A stretch of 64,000 nt of DNA from Dioszegia crocea (Eukaryota; Basidiomycota; Tremellomycetes; Tremellales; Bulleribasidiaceae), in assembly GCA_001600615.1 (NCBI GenBank), contig BCKK01000002.1, positions 3,006,809 through 3,070,808 of the forward strand, given 5' to 3'. Below, piece after piece: positions 11,001-22,373 of this stretch (its first letter is position 1; every line of letters starts with the position of its first letter). The position numbers and the translations under genes are program-made. Under the pieces are notes generated by a model. That model did not search any database, was not told the DNA's origin, and saw only the letters and a program-made list of their open reading frames with translations.

Positions 11001-11869
11001 ATCAAAGAGGCCTGTCGAGTCAGCTATGATCCTTTCCGCCTCTTGTAGTGGGCAACCTCAGAATTCAGGCAGTAGCAGATAGTGGGGTATAGGGAGGGCT
11101 GCAGTGATCTACCAGTCTGTAGCCGGAAAGAGAGGCAGAAGAGCCTCTCTCGTAGCATACTGTGCACGTAACGAGTGTACGATGGCTAGACCAAGCTCAC
11201 ACCGAGAGCTAATCGCAAAGTACACAATGGGCACACATGTATACGACATAGCTAGACTACGGGGATCTTTCGAAAACGGAAGGCGCGAAGAGGGGACTAG
11301 CAGACGATGAGTAAATTAGTACACTTACGCTTTGTCTTCTCGCCGGTCGTTTCTTCGCACGGAGGACAGATATACTTGTCTGAAAACATCATCAACATTG
11401 CACTCATTGTTGATTGATGATGGAAGAAAGAGGAACGTACGAGTTCGTTCAGCTGTAAATTGGTCTAGGCCAATACAAGCAAAATGGTACCTGAAAGGAG
11501 TGTCAGTGGGGCTGGTCGTGCGGAAACACCAAAGGATGGCTGACAGGCTTGGGAATTGACGTACCAGTCGTTACACCCTCCACACTCAATCATAGGTCCG
11601 GAGCTCTCGGAGCTTTCACACAAACACCAAGAGTCTCTCTCTTCCCTTTTCCCTGTCGTATCTCTCTTGGATACTCTTCTCTTGCCTCCTGTAGCAGCCG
11701 GTTCTGGAGCGCCGCCCTCTGCAGCGAGTCGGGCTCTTTCTCTTGCCCTAGCGATGAGATTCAGGGTATCCTCTGATTCTAGCGCTCGTTGTGATTTATT
11801 CTTGACTCTCCCGGAAGTACGGCCTGAAGAAGGCCCTGCTATTGAGACCTGGTCCATGTCTGTGGTCAT
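8071..11869 (-). CDS. BYE1: Bye1-like transcription factor: PHD finger, TFIIS central domain, SPOC domain
   Basis: Exons are 11869-11565, 11490-11441, 11379-11329, 11011-10926, 10870-10296, 10248-9384, 9336-9041 and 8992-8071, giving 1049 residues. The PHD finger at about 79-134 has the full Cys4-His-Cys3 set: WCLC, ECGGC, WYHFAC, then CPPC. The finger spans three exons joined in phase. The TFIIS central domain lies at about 300-400 (RQHVLYKLTEVVRKFF, DEAEEYAVELEAGLF, ELGPSQVATLSSADLASQ). A SPOC-type fold at about 645-800 includes LEWTGRVP and DVYAIPLRPADKYPDFLDLL. The rest is a Gly/Pro/Tyr-rich tail ending in an RGG-like segment. The order PHD-TFIIS-SPOC is that of yeast Bye1, which binds RNA polymerase II and methylated H3K4. 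Intron 3 is 317 nt, far longer than its neighbours. Confidence 0.86.
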
Positions 11870-12149
11870 TGTATGTTAGGGGTATGGATGGATGATGACA
11901 GATTAATTGCAGCTGGGCGGCGGCAAACTTCAGACTAAAGGAGGGGATGGAATACGGTGGACTCCTCCAAGTGTCTGTTATGTAATCGGCTGCCCATTGT
12001 ACACAACGGCGATGTCCGGGGCCGGCTTGAAGCTAGCTTAATTATAGAGGTTAGATCTGGCAGTCACCTTCCTTCTGTCCTTCCTTCCTTCCTCCCCCCT
12101 CCCTCCCTTGCTTGCCTTGCCTTGCCTTGCCTGCCTTGCCTTACCCATC
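11870..12149. promoter_or_regulatory. Divergent promoter, BYE1-like / API5-like, with CT-rich tract
   Basis: The tract at about 12063-12143 consists of CTTC, CCCTC and repeated CTTGC(C) units directly upstream of the Api5-like ATG. Such pyrimidine-rich leaders are common before highly transcribed fungal genes. The function here is inferred. Confidence 0.45.
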
Positions 12150-15073
12150 ATGGCAGACCAGGCACGCCAGAAAGCCTTCGCCCTATCAACTCAAGCGGCT
12201 GCTCCAGGCTCATCAGACGCTGTGGTAGGTCTTATTGCAGCCCAAAGGGGACACTCCAATTGACACAAACAGCGCAGAGAGTTCGTCTCCCACCTCGCCA
12301 CCCTTCCTTCCTACCACAACTACTTGGCGACTCAATATTTCTCTTCGCTTGCTCCTAGATACTTCAGCCAGTTTGAGGATCTGCAAGATGCCACCGTGGA
12401 TGCTGTACTTGATCTCTGTGAGGACGAGGATGAAGCAGTGAGTCTTATGGCGGATCTTCCTGCATCAACAGCACTAACGAAGCATCAGATTAGAATATTA
12501 GGAATACAGGGCCTGGGCCAGACTGCCAAGGCAGATCCGAGATGGGTCAGAGGAAATGCAGGGGTCCTTCTCCAGTTACTCGAATGTCGTAAGTCTACCT
12601 CTACAGATTGAGATTGGACGGCAACTCACTTGATAGCCCCGGAGGAACTGAAAGTCGTCAAGGCGACGCTGTACAAATTACTCCAACTGGCACCTGGGCA
12701 AGTCTTTGGCGTCATGGCGGATGACTGCAAAGGGTCCGAAGAGGAGACTGGCGCTTCACGACGGAATATCCTCGAGTACCTATACAAGGACGAGGATTGT
12801 ACCTTAATCCGACGACTGATTCTCGACTCGGGCGGCAACAAAGAGGCGGAGGATATATTCCGGACGGAATTCATGGAGGTGCTCAAAACCGCCACTGCAA
12901 CGGAATCTCGCTGGATCTTGGAGATGCTAGTCNCCCTCCCTAGCGTCTCCAGTAAAACCGCCAAACCCGAAACGACAAGCGCATATGTCACCGCCCTTGC
13001 CGACTCGGTGAAGGCTGGCTCTCGGGCGAAAAACACGACACAGCTTATTGAGCTTTTCGCGGAATTCCTCAAAAGGCAACCGTCGGTGGACCTCTTGGTG
13101 GCGCTGTACTTCTTCGAGCGGCACGGTGCAGCTGTCATCGAGTCACTGCTCGACAATAATGGCAAGGCGGCTTTGGAGGTGGTGAAGCAATTGCAGAGCT
13201 GGTCGCAAACGATTTTTGAGCAGTGGGAATCAGGAGGCCAGTCGCATGAAGAAGGAAAGGCGGTGAAGCGGTCAATCACACCGATGATCAGGGAGCTCTT
13301 GGTAAGTGCAGCGATACAAGCGTCTTCATCAGTAAATGTATCTGACGCCTATAGGATTGGTTCGAAGAGCAGAAAGATGAAGAGGTCGTGAAGGCTGCAC
13401 TGTCAATCGAGAATATCCTTTTGCCAATTTACAACCTCATCCGCTACGTAAGTCTTTTCCGCTTGACCTCACGGGAAACCGCTGACAAGGCAGCGTGATC
13501 GTCGGCAAGACATCCTTTCTGCCAAATCAGAAGAGAAGCTCGCCGACTTGGCAGTTCTCGTCGAGGATACGATAGCCTCAACCCGTGGAGCCAAGCCTAT
13601 AGGACAAGCTATCAACAATGTCGCAAGGATGGCTAGTGTGAGTCATCGCTTTGCATCAACCCGTTTGCTCATAACTGATGTATGTAGGTTCTAGGCAGAC
13701 ACAGCCAACCTTACATCTCCATCACTCCATCCTGGCTGCCTACGTCCTCATCGCCCATCCGTAAACCCGTTCCCCAGACAACCAACGGCAGACCAAACCC
13801 AATTCCCGTCTTCCCCCAATCATCCGGTCAGCGAGGCCCAAATTCTCTTCGCAACCATCTTCAGACCCCTACCCTCCCTCGCCCGGGTTTCCCAGCTCAT
13901 CCCTCCACTTCCAACAGATTCAATCACCAACAACCTCCCTCCGGCCCCTCGCAGCCGAATGCGAGATTTCCTTCATCCACACAGGCCAATTTCAAATCAG
14001 GCGCTCCAAGTGGACCGCGATCATACACTGGAAATGGACAGACTGGTGTTATCGATATGACGGGCAACGAGCGCGGGAAAGAGATCTTCATCAAAGCTCC
14101 CGCTTCAGCTTCATCATCTTCCACCTCTATCCACCCTCCCTCTGGCCCTTCTCGTGGTCGAAACCTCCCCGCCAAACCCCTTCGCCACCCCCCATCCTCC
14201 ACACCCGTCGATGACCCGATGGAAGATCAAAATCCTTCACCCCAGAAACTCGGTTCTGCCCCCTTATCCCTCGCTGCTCGCTTAGCCAAACGACCCTACG
14301 ATGATTCGTCGTCTGGGCCCTCGAATCCGGTGGCTGCAAAGATGCCGGGAGGTCTATTAGCCTCTCGGATTGGCGGTAGTGGCATCCGAGCCGACGCGCC
14401 GGAATCCAAACGGTCGAAAGCGGATATTGAGGAAACAAAGAAGAAGCTCTCGGCTCGGATGTCGAAGAGTGGGGATGGTGCCAAGGAGATGAGTATACTT
14501 AACCGCTCGAACTCCTCGGGGCCAGTTACGACTGAGCGCTCAATCTCATCCTCGTCCCTCACATCAGGCTCCGGATCGTTCAGTATACTCCACCAGTCAT
14601 CCTATCCATCATATCACAATGTCAATCCAACTCCAGTCCTCCGCGCCCCGATATCGAACGGCAGATCGTCGGCTATGGTATACTCTGCCTCTTCGAACGC
14701 ATCTACCCTTCCAGTCCCCATGTCCATTCGCGGGAGCTCTGCCCCAGAGCCTGTCGTGGAGCCGGTCAAGAAAGGGAGAGGGCACGACAAAGACAAGGGG
14801 AACGATTCGACGGATGTAGGGCGTCAACAGGCTGCTAAGCCTGCGGAAGCCCCAGCCCCGCCGAGGGAGCGAAAGGCTTTCCGGCCCGGTGGATTGTTCG
14901 CTAATGCATTTAAGCAGATCGAGAAGCTCGAACCCGAATCGGGAGCGTTGAAGAGGGCATCCCAAAAGAATCGACCTTTACAGTCCGCAACACCCGCAGG
15001 AACGGCGAACGGTGCAACAAGCCAGGGAACCTCATTGCTGGGTAGAATCGGCGGTACAGGAATGGTGTCATGA
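12150..15073 (+). CDS. API5: Api5-like (apoptosis inhibitor 5 / Aac-11) protein
   Basis: Exons are 12150-12224, 12273-12437, 12489-12588, 12637-13301, 13355-13447, 13494-13637 and 13688-15073, giving 875 residues. Residues 25-420 form an all-helical HEAT/ARM-like region with the Api5 hallmarks RYFSQFEDLQDATVDAVLDL, CEDEDEARIRILGIQGLGQ and an EELKVVKATLYKLLQL repeat. The last exon (from about residue 415) is Ser/Pro/Arg-rich, has no clear fold and has a basic patch (KRSKADIEETKKKL). Human Api5 is a nuclear scaffold linked to survival signalling and mRNA export; the fungal role is not established. Position 12933 is an undetermined base (n) in codon NCC, so one residue near 262 is unknown. Confidence 0.84.
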
Positions 15074-15419
15074 TAGATTGGGAGGCGGGGGACGAGTCCG
15101 TTGACGGAGTAGGCCCGAGAGGATCGCTTATTCGTGCAGCAAGATTATAATTAGGCACCTTGCGATTGTGTATCTACGTCTATAGTGTTTATAGGGCAAT
15201 ACCACACTACAGTATGTATGGGCACTCGGGCCGCGCTGAGGGGACGTACAAACCACCGGTCAGAGACGACAAGAGTAAAACTGTCCATATACATCTATGA
15301 GATTTTCTAGCATGTAAAAGATTGATGGTCCGTCCGCACATTTTGGCCAGACTCGCCTCGTTACCATCCTCGTTCACCCTCGTTACACTGACCCAACAGC
15401 CCGCCAACCACTCTCCCGC
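15074..15419. other. Convergent intergenic region API5 / GMT
   Basis: These are the 3' UTRs of two convergent genes. No further structure was recognised. Confidence 0.45.
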
Positions 15420-17058
15420 TCAAGCCTTATCATCATTCAACCTGACCACCCGGGCCTTTTCCACTTTTGCAGAGCTCATCTTCGCCATGGCATAAACTAC
15501 GCCAGCGATACCGCCTACGGCAATAGCGCAGACGTTGCCCATGTTGGCTGGATCGCCAAAGAACAGGATACCTGATGCGGCTACTGGAAGCCTGAGATGA
15601 TCAGCTAGAACAAGGGCCGAAGCGGGACAGACACGAACTTGTTTAGCGCGCCAACCATAGAGTATGTCGTTGATCCACAGACTCGCACACACCATGCTGT
15701 CGAGTACGAAATGAAGACCGCTGCAGCGCCGGAGAAGGCGATGGCTGATAGAAGAAATACACGGCCCTCGGCGGGGCTAATCGAATTAGCAAGTGCACAA
15801 GTTGTCGAGGAAATTTGTGCTCACAAGTTCCGGATTAGGTTGCCCATGCTCCAATCCTCGAGCAGTATTGAGAAGACGAGAAGCACAGGGATGGACAGGA
15901 AGTTATTGTAGAACATTGAATCCCAGTCTTTGAAACCTGTAACCTTGATGCGCTTCCTCATGAATAGGACCTGCGGTATCAGCTCTGGCCCACGGATGTC
16001 AGTGGATCGACAACTCACATATCCCGCCGAAGCAACGCAATTTATAAACATCCAGACATATCCAGCGTTCAAATGTCCAATCACTCCCCGGGGCGCTAAT
16101 GGTACGTCCGCGCCTGACGTTGAGTCCAAAAGGGCGATACCTGTCGACATGCGTGCGAGGGTCGATGAGATATCGGACCAAGCGGCAATGACGGATGAGC
16201 CGACCATGAGGAAGAAGGAAGCGAGAGTGAGTCCAGATACAGATCCTCCGAACCATAGAACTTCGCCGTAGGCTATTAAGATAATGGTGAGGTTCTTAAA
16301 GATACTGATGGGTCAGCTGAGGTGATGTAGAGGGCTCGAGGGACGATCTCACGTATAGACTGGGATAGACAGGAATTGCTATTGAGGTCAGCGAGATGTC
16401 GTTTGTTGAACGCAGAGCGACATACCAGAGATTTTGAACCAGTGTAAATGACCGCGACTAGCAGAGCGGAGACGGGGAACCAGGCCTTTGCATCGACGTT
16501 ATCCCAATCCCGGACTATACCTGTTAGCAGTCGTCTTTACCAGACGGCACAAGTCCAGCGGATCTTACAAGATATTAATCCAGATTTCTTGGCTATCATC
16601 ACACAGGTCACACAGACGACAGACTGACATGTCAAGACTACGGTAATCAGTATATGGGTAAGTCCTCAAGCTGAAGAAGGGGCTCACGCAGAAAGGTCAT
16701 GCTGAAATTGACGCCCGATACCACAAATTTGTTAACGACAGTCATCATGATGGATGCAAAGCAGTACGATATGATTGGTAGGGCTAAGCGTTATAAGCAT
16801 ATTCCCAGCGGTTCCTGAGATTTGATGAAGAGACCTACCTGGAGATGCTGCAGGTGCAGCCTCAGCTTTTCTGTAATCCTCCGCCTTCTCTTGTCGTGAT
16901 GATCCTTGCCTCAACGAGGACTCAGCACGCATCCGGGCCTTTTCATCACGTAGTAAGGGAGAGCCAGGCTCGGCAGCATCGGCGACATTGACAAAAGAGC
17001 CTCGGGGTGAGAGGCCCATGGGTGTTGCCCGACCATGTGGAGTTGTAGGCAGGGACAT
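15420..17058 (-). CDS. GMT1: GDP-mannose transporter of the Golgi (Gmt1/Vrg4 family)
   Basis: Exons are 17058-16839, 16783-16688, 16637-16569, 16514-16426, 16378-16353, 16304-16019, 15970-15825, 15776-15639 and 15591-15420, giving 413 residues. The cytosolic N-terminus of about 70 residues is followed by roughly ten membrane helices. The sequence matches fungal nucleotide-sugar transporters throughout: [60 protein letters not shown]. Both motifs linked to GDP-mannose recognition are present: [10 protein letters not shown], and GALNK split across the last intron. It imports GDP-mannose into the Golgi lumen in exchange for GMP, feeding protein mannosylation and, in Cryptococcus relatives, capsule synthesis. 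Those relatives have two copies; which one this is cannot be told. The start chosen is the first ATG giving a normal-length N-terminus. Confidence 0.94.
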
Positions 17059-17645
17059 TTCCGGGAGAAGGAGTGTGAGGGATGGGATCGTCAAGACTCC
17101 AAAGGGTTGATGAGAGGGTTTGGGTATGGACAACAGCAGACAACAGCCAGGCGTCGGCAGGTTTTTGCTGTTTAGAAACATGATCAACAAATTAAGGTTT
17201 GGCGTTATTCGGGTCAGGGAAATGTGACCGGCATGACATAAGCACCGTCACGATATACCGTAACAATCTTCCGAGTCCCGAGTGGCGCCAATCTCGCTGC
17301 TACCGAGACATCGGAGACAAGAAGGGAGGCTCAGGACGTAACTCGAGGCAACCAGCTGCTCGATGCAGTCATTAGACACAAGATCGGGCAGTCACAGACT
17401 GGTAATCATCCCGTGTCGGGACGGTTCCGTTGGATAGGGCAGAGGCACTCGCGCGAGAGCGGCCTGAAGCACGCAAACTGTAACTCATCGTGGCTACAAT
17501 ATGCATAAGAGCAGAGACCCGTAAATCAACAAGAGAGAGAATGTACACAAATGTAGAACACCAGCAATCCCCGAGATGACCACCAAGATGAAGCTACAGA
17601 ACAGAACAGTCCGCCAAAATACCCAACACAGCTACCATTCGCCTA
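17059..17645. other. Intergenic region upstream of GMT
   Basis: It contains the GMT promoter and the 3' UTR of the orphan gene at 17646. An ATG at 17171-17173 opens an in-frame extension of the GMT frame but lacks family similarity. No other feature was seen. Confidence 0.4.
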
Positions 17646-20389
17646 CTACCGCCTTCCAAAGAATCGCCCAAAGAATCCTCCAATGGCACCCACAACCGAG
17701 CCCTGTCCGGCTCGTCCATCGTTAACGCCGTACGCGCTCGTCAACTCGTCAATGAGATCCGCGTCCTCTCCCTCCTCCATCTCCAATGCCGCCTCGAAGC
17801 GGTTCCTACCGCGCTCTTCCCCTCCCCAGACATGCTCATTCGCAGCTGCACTGGGATAAGCCCCAATGACTCGCTGTTCCCTTACAGGTGGGACCGCCAC
17901 CATCGCGAATCCAGCTTCTTCTTCTTCGTCATCGTCCTCGCCGATAAAGAATGGGGCCAGAAGGGTCTGACGGTCCGTCTCGGCATTGTAGGGAGGAGGC
18001 GGGCTAGGGGATCGGCGTGAATACCGGTTAACAGCATAACTAGGGAGACGCGCTGGAGCTTGGACGGGAGATGGAGATCGACGAGGTATGAGGTGGGCGG
18101 GACGTGTCATGTGGCGGGGGTAGGTCGACGAATCGTAGGCTGGGGGCTCGGACACGACCGATTCAGAGTCCGATTCAGAATCGACATCCGTGTCTTCGGC
18201 TTCGATGACTTCGCCGGGGATGGAAGCTGGAGGGGCATGGGGGATGACGACAGCCTCAAGCCAAGTCGGGTTTAGGGCCGAGATGTGACGATGAGGGGCA
18301 GGGTGTATAACTTCAACGTGATCACGTTGACGACCGAGCTGACGACGCTGAGCAGCTGCTCGGTCCGACGACAAGGTCCATTCCGCCTCTCGTTCCCGCC
18401 TAGCAATTGTCCGACTAATAGCGCGAGTTTGGTGTGCGACAACCTCGACTTGGACAGCCTCGGCAGATGTCTCCATGACGACGCGATCTCGGATACGGTC
18501 CTGCGCCGCCTCGGCCCGACGTGTACGATCGAGGTCTTCCGAAGGAGTAGACTCCCGGCGACGACGGTTGGGTCGAGACAGCACGACAGCAGGCTCCGCT
18601 TCGCATACGAGAGCGATCACTGCCGCTGCGTCTCCCTCCGTCTCTCTCGCTATGTCCCCCACCAAGCAATCGACCTGCACTTCCTCCACGTTGTGCACCG
18701 CCTCGAGCTGCCTCGACGAGACCGTCCTTCCGGAGGACTGTATAGCAGCAGATGACCGTGGCGACGAGAGTAGAGGAGCAGTTGAAAGAGGAACGGGCGC
18801 TGCGGAGGGAAACTCAGCAGGAGCCCACCACCAGCAACCCTTCCGAATATCCTCCAGAGTGTTTTGGAATGCATCAACTGTAGCAAGGCTTTCGAAGCAC
18901 CTTGCCCGCATACCCGCTAGTGCAGTGTAGTCGATCTGGGCATTTTGACGAGACACCGCATGCCGCCGCTTCAGTCGGGCTTCTTTCTGCTCAAGAACGA
19001 AAGTGACGACGTGCTGCCCGGCAAGCGCGGTCGGTCCGATGAGAGGAAGGGGGAGGCGCGAGTCAGTTCGGTGGCGCGAGCGGACCAGGTGTCCTCTCTG
19101 GTGGTGTCGAGAAGGGACGAGGGAAGTTGGGGATGTGCGGCGAAGGGTTTTGTTGGTCCGCATGCGCTGGCCGGAGATTCTAGATCGGATCGGCGAGCTG
19201 GGTGGCTCAGTGGCGAGGCGTATGGGAGAAGATAGTGGACCATATGCCCAGCTGGAAGTCGCCGGGACAGGCTCTTCGGATACTGGTGGGGGGAAATGGT
19301 CGAATGCAAGCAGGACCGTCATGCTGGCATCGCAGAAGGGATCTGCGGCGTACAGCCTCCTTCGCTCCTTCTCTAGCTTCCTAGCTGCGGAAGCCGCGGA
19401 CCGGGGACGTGGCAGTAGCTTCCTTGCAGGTTCGATGCGAGACCGCCGCTTACTGGTGGGCCGTGACTTGGCCGTTTTCTTGCCGGATGGGCCCGAGACG
19501 GGAGAGGCGAGCAGAGCTGCATCGACCTCGTCAGGATCGAAGAGATCACTGAGCCGGTGTGAACTTTGCGCGAATGAGGGGCGCTCGGGGGATATCTGCA
19601 TCTCCATAGAGTAGGGCGTGAGACCGTGGAAACCCTCGGTGATACGCTGGATTGACGGTGTGGGAGCGACGTTTCTGGCATGCCGAATGGAGATATCCAG
19701 ACACTGACGAATCAGCTGGGTATACTGAAGTGCTAACGGGATTGACTGACCTTTTTGTTCCTGGGCAGCTTCTGCTTAGGCGTGACAGTCATATCCTCCG
19801 CATCTTCCATCTCGTCATCCGCTTCATCGTCCTCGTCTTTGAACTCCGCCTCCTTGGTGATTTTCCGCCGCTTGATCTCCCCAGGATCCCGATCCTCTAC
19901 CGCCTTTCCCTTTCCCTTCGTGTCTATCCACGAGCCAACCTCCAGTGTCTTCTCCGCTGGCCATTGCCACCCGACCGGCGGGGGGCTAGGACTGCTAGAC
20001 ATCCTTACGCTACCGAGATCATCGTCGACCTCATTCTCCTCCTTGCACGGCGCATCCGTCTCGCCATCACTGCGGCTCTTGGATGGGCTCGGACTCTTCT
20101 CCTGGGACATGGGAAGGACAGATTCGATTTCGTTTTCAGACAATGCGGTGCCCAATTCGGTTTCGGCAGACGAAACTTCCGTATCAGAGCTGGAGAAGGA
20201 GATGACCCTGCTGCGATGCTGCTGCAGAGCGGGAGCAATGGATGCGACCCGGTGCGAACTAGCAATACGGGCAACTTTGCGGCTGCGTCGAGCGGGAAGA
20301 CCGCATTTGGGCCTGTGGAGAGCCCAAGTGGCGGAAGATTCGGATGAGGAAGAAGATTGGTAGTTGCGTTTCAATGTAATGGCGGTCAT
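17646..20389 (-). CDS. Hypothetical 898-residue protein, basic/acidic and largely disordered
   Basis: There are two exons, 20389-19751 and 19703-17646, joined by a 47-nt intron (donor GTCAGT, branch CTGAT, acceptor CAG) in phase. Exon 2 then reads CLDISIRHARNVAPTPSIQR before the internal ATG at 19607. I do not recognise the family. The N-terminus is rich in Ser and Arg, with acidic stretches (ENEVDDDLGS, DEDDEADDEMEDAEDM) beside basic clusters (KRRKITKEAE, KRRSRIEPARK) that could be nuclear signals. A short segment around 430-460 (YTALAGMRARCFESLATVDA, then FQNTLEDIRKGCWWWAP) looks more ordered. SP and PPSSPIRSR sites suggest phosphorylation by proline-directed kinases. The end is FFGRFFGRR. 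ACGCGT boxes upstream hint at cell-cycle expression. Confidence 0.6.
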
Positions 20390-22373
20390 ACTGCTAGTTG
20401 TCAGAGATGCAGTGGGAGGGAATGACTTTGTCGTATGAGTGTCGTGTGATGATCCGAGCGTGGCAGTCGACTGGCAAAGCCGAGATGTGCTTGCGAAATA
20501 GGCCAGCTATTCATTCGCAGTGGTGGAGAGCTGACGTGAGGTGTGGGAAGATGTGGCTTGCTGGAATGATGAGGAGTTGAGGGTATCAGAGGTAGGCAAG
20601 TGACTCGAGTGCTGTAAACATGAGCATAAAGCTTGCAGGGGCCCGTGATCCGATGCCGCAGCAAACCCTAATGATAGCCGGTGTGTGAACAGGGATAGAT
20701 GAGCGAAGGGAGAGAAAAAATTTGACGAACCTTTCGCCGGCCTGACCACAGATCCCTACAGCCTTCCTGTCGTTCTTGTATATCGCTTCCCGTCTATGTA
20801 AGTGAGAGTGGCGAGGAGGAGAGAGGGAGCGGTGATGGATGTCAAGGGAACACAAAGAGCACCAGAAAATGGAAACTTGCTCGTTTGGGCCAAGTCCGAA
20901 ACGCGTCGGCCAGTTTGGGAGATATGAAACGCGTCGACCCTGAGTTTCTGAGAGTGGCGGGAAGCGGGTAATGTGACCAGGTCGAGGTTGCCAATCTCGC
21001 GATTGAATAGCTGTCTGAAGTACAATGCACGTCGATTGGATTGTGTCTTTTGGTTTGCGACTTTTCTAAAGGCGAAACGCCGTGTCTGAGAGGCTCGCGT
21101 CGGGTTATATAGGTGCTCAGCGAACCACACCGCGGTGCTCATGCGGGATTGTCCCTCTGACATGGCTCTATCAAACCTGGATTGGTGATGTGAAGTATGA
21201 AGGCAATACTCGCAAGTTATACTCTGAAAGCATCTGGCTAAAAAGGAGGGATCGAGAAGCTGAAGGCGCCGATCAGACCAAAGGACCAGCGCTTGGGTGG
21301 CGAGGATTGATCTGCACATGTTTGTGTGCTGCATGCCCGAGTCAATCAGCCGCAGCATGCTCCTCAATGCTTGAACGTGCTGGCAATTCCACCAAGGTGA
21401 TTTAGGAGCAGGAAGAACTGACAGAGCGCCAACATTGCTCGCGACCCATTCTAGTCATTACTAGATCGACCACTGCGCAACAGTTACGCGTTTTGGGAGA
21501 GATCAGTGCGTGTGACTGATAAGCCGATTATCAGCCAGATTCCAGTGTCTCGATGACTGCTCATTGGGCTTGTCTCGACTCTTCGAGGTGCCTGGTAGCC
21601 CAGACGGTTTTAATCCAGCACACAACAAACTACTCACTCAAGAAGAGTGTTGAGCTTAAGAAGGCGGCATCACGAGCGGCTCCTGTCCTCGTCAACTCGA
21701 TTGTTCAGTGTGGGCGGGATCAGACCCTGTCCGCATTATGTCAATAATCAGGATGAGCAAATCAGTCTTTTGATGATCGCAGACCACCTTGCAGTGGCTC
21801 AGAAATGAATCTGAGGTCAGGGTTCGGAATCCATCTTGTGCGATTTGGAGACTATCCTCTAATGTGAGCTCGCCGCAGCGACGTCAATGTTTTCGAGATC
21901 GACACGATTCCAGAGCCTAAGAGGGGTGTATGCACAGTAAATGCCCCGCTCAAAACGAGTTATGGATCACTATTGCATGTACCTTACTCCAACCCATCAC
22001 GCGAGCATCACGCGAGCATAACGCGTGACGATCGCGTTACGCAAAATGTTCCGGAGAATTACGGCGTTATGAGAATCTCTATAACTGGAATTGGTGCACG
22101 TGGTTCGACGGAGATTTCAACTCAACTCCGTTTCTTTGAACATTTCGAGTCCAAGCCAAAGGTAGAGTTGGATTCAAGTCGAATTGCAAGTCTCATAATA
22201 TCTGCATAAACTCCTTCTGGTCGCTCACTTCCGACGTCAGGAATTCATCCGCCAATACGTTCGCACAGGCACAGAAAACAATCAGGCCCGTCGCCCGATT
22301 CTACTTCGCTCAACGCCCAACCTCCTTTCGCTCACTACCCCGTTTCTGTTCTCGCAGAGACATATCGTTCAGG
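20390..22373. promoter_or_regulatory. 2-kb divergent intergenic region with ACGCGT boxes
   Basis: It lies between the divergent orphan gene and arginyl-tRNA synthetase and is the longest gene-free stretch in the window. ACGCGT (MluI cell-cycle box core) occurs at 20901-20906, 20929-20934, 21486-21491 and 22021-22026. A further cluster at about 21999-22044 has tandem CACGCGAGCAT units followed by an AACGCG/CGCGTT inverted repeat. A 203-codon minus-strand open frame (20756-21367) begins at a non-ATG and shows no family signal. Confidence 0.4.
21999..22044. repeat. Short CGCG-rich direct and inverted repeat
   Basis: Two tandem copies of a roughly 11-bp unit (CACGCGAGCAT) are followed by AACGCG-(7 nt)-CGCGTT. 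This makes a compact symmetric site about 330 bp upstream of the arginyl-tRNA synthetase ATG. It may be a binding site for an MBF-like factor. Confidence 0.45.

Noticed and set aside
20756..21367. 203-codon minus-strand open frame in the large intergenic region
   Set aside because: It starts at a TTG, has no family resemblance and no supporting splice or codon pattern. It may be leader sequence of the orphan gene.
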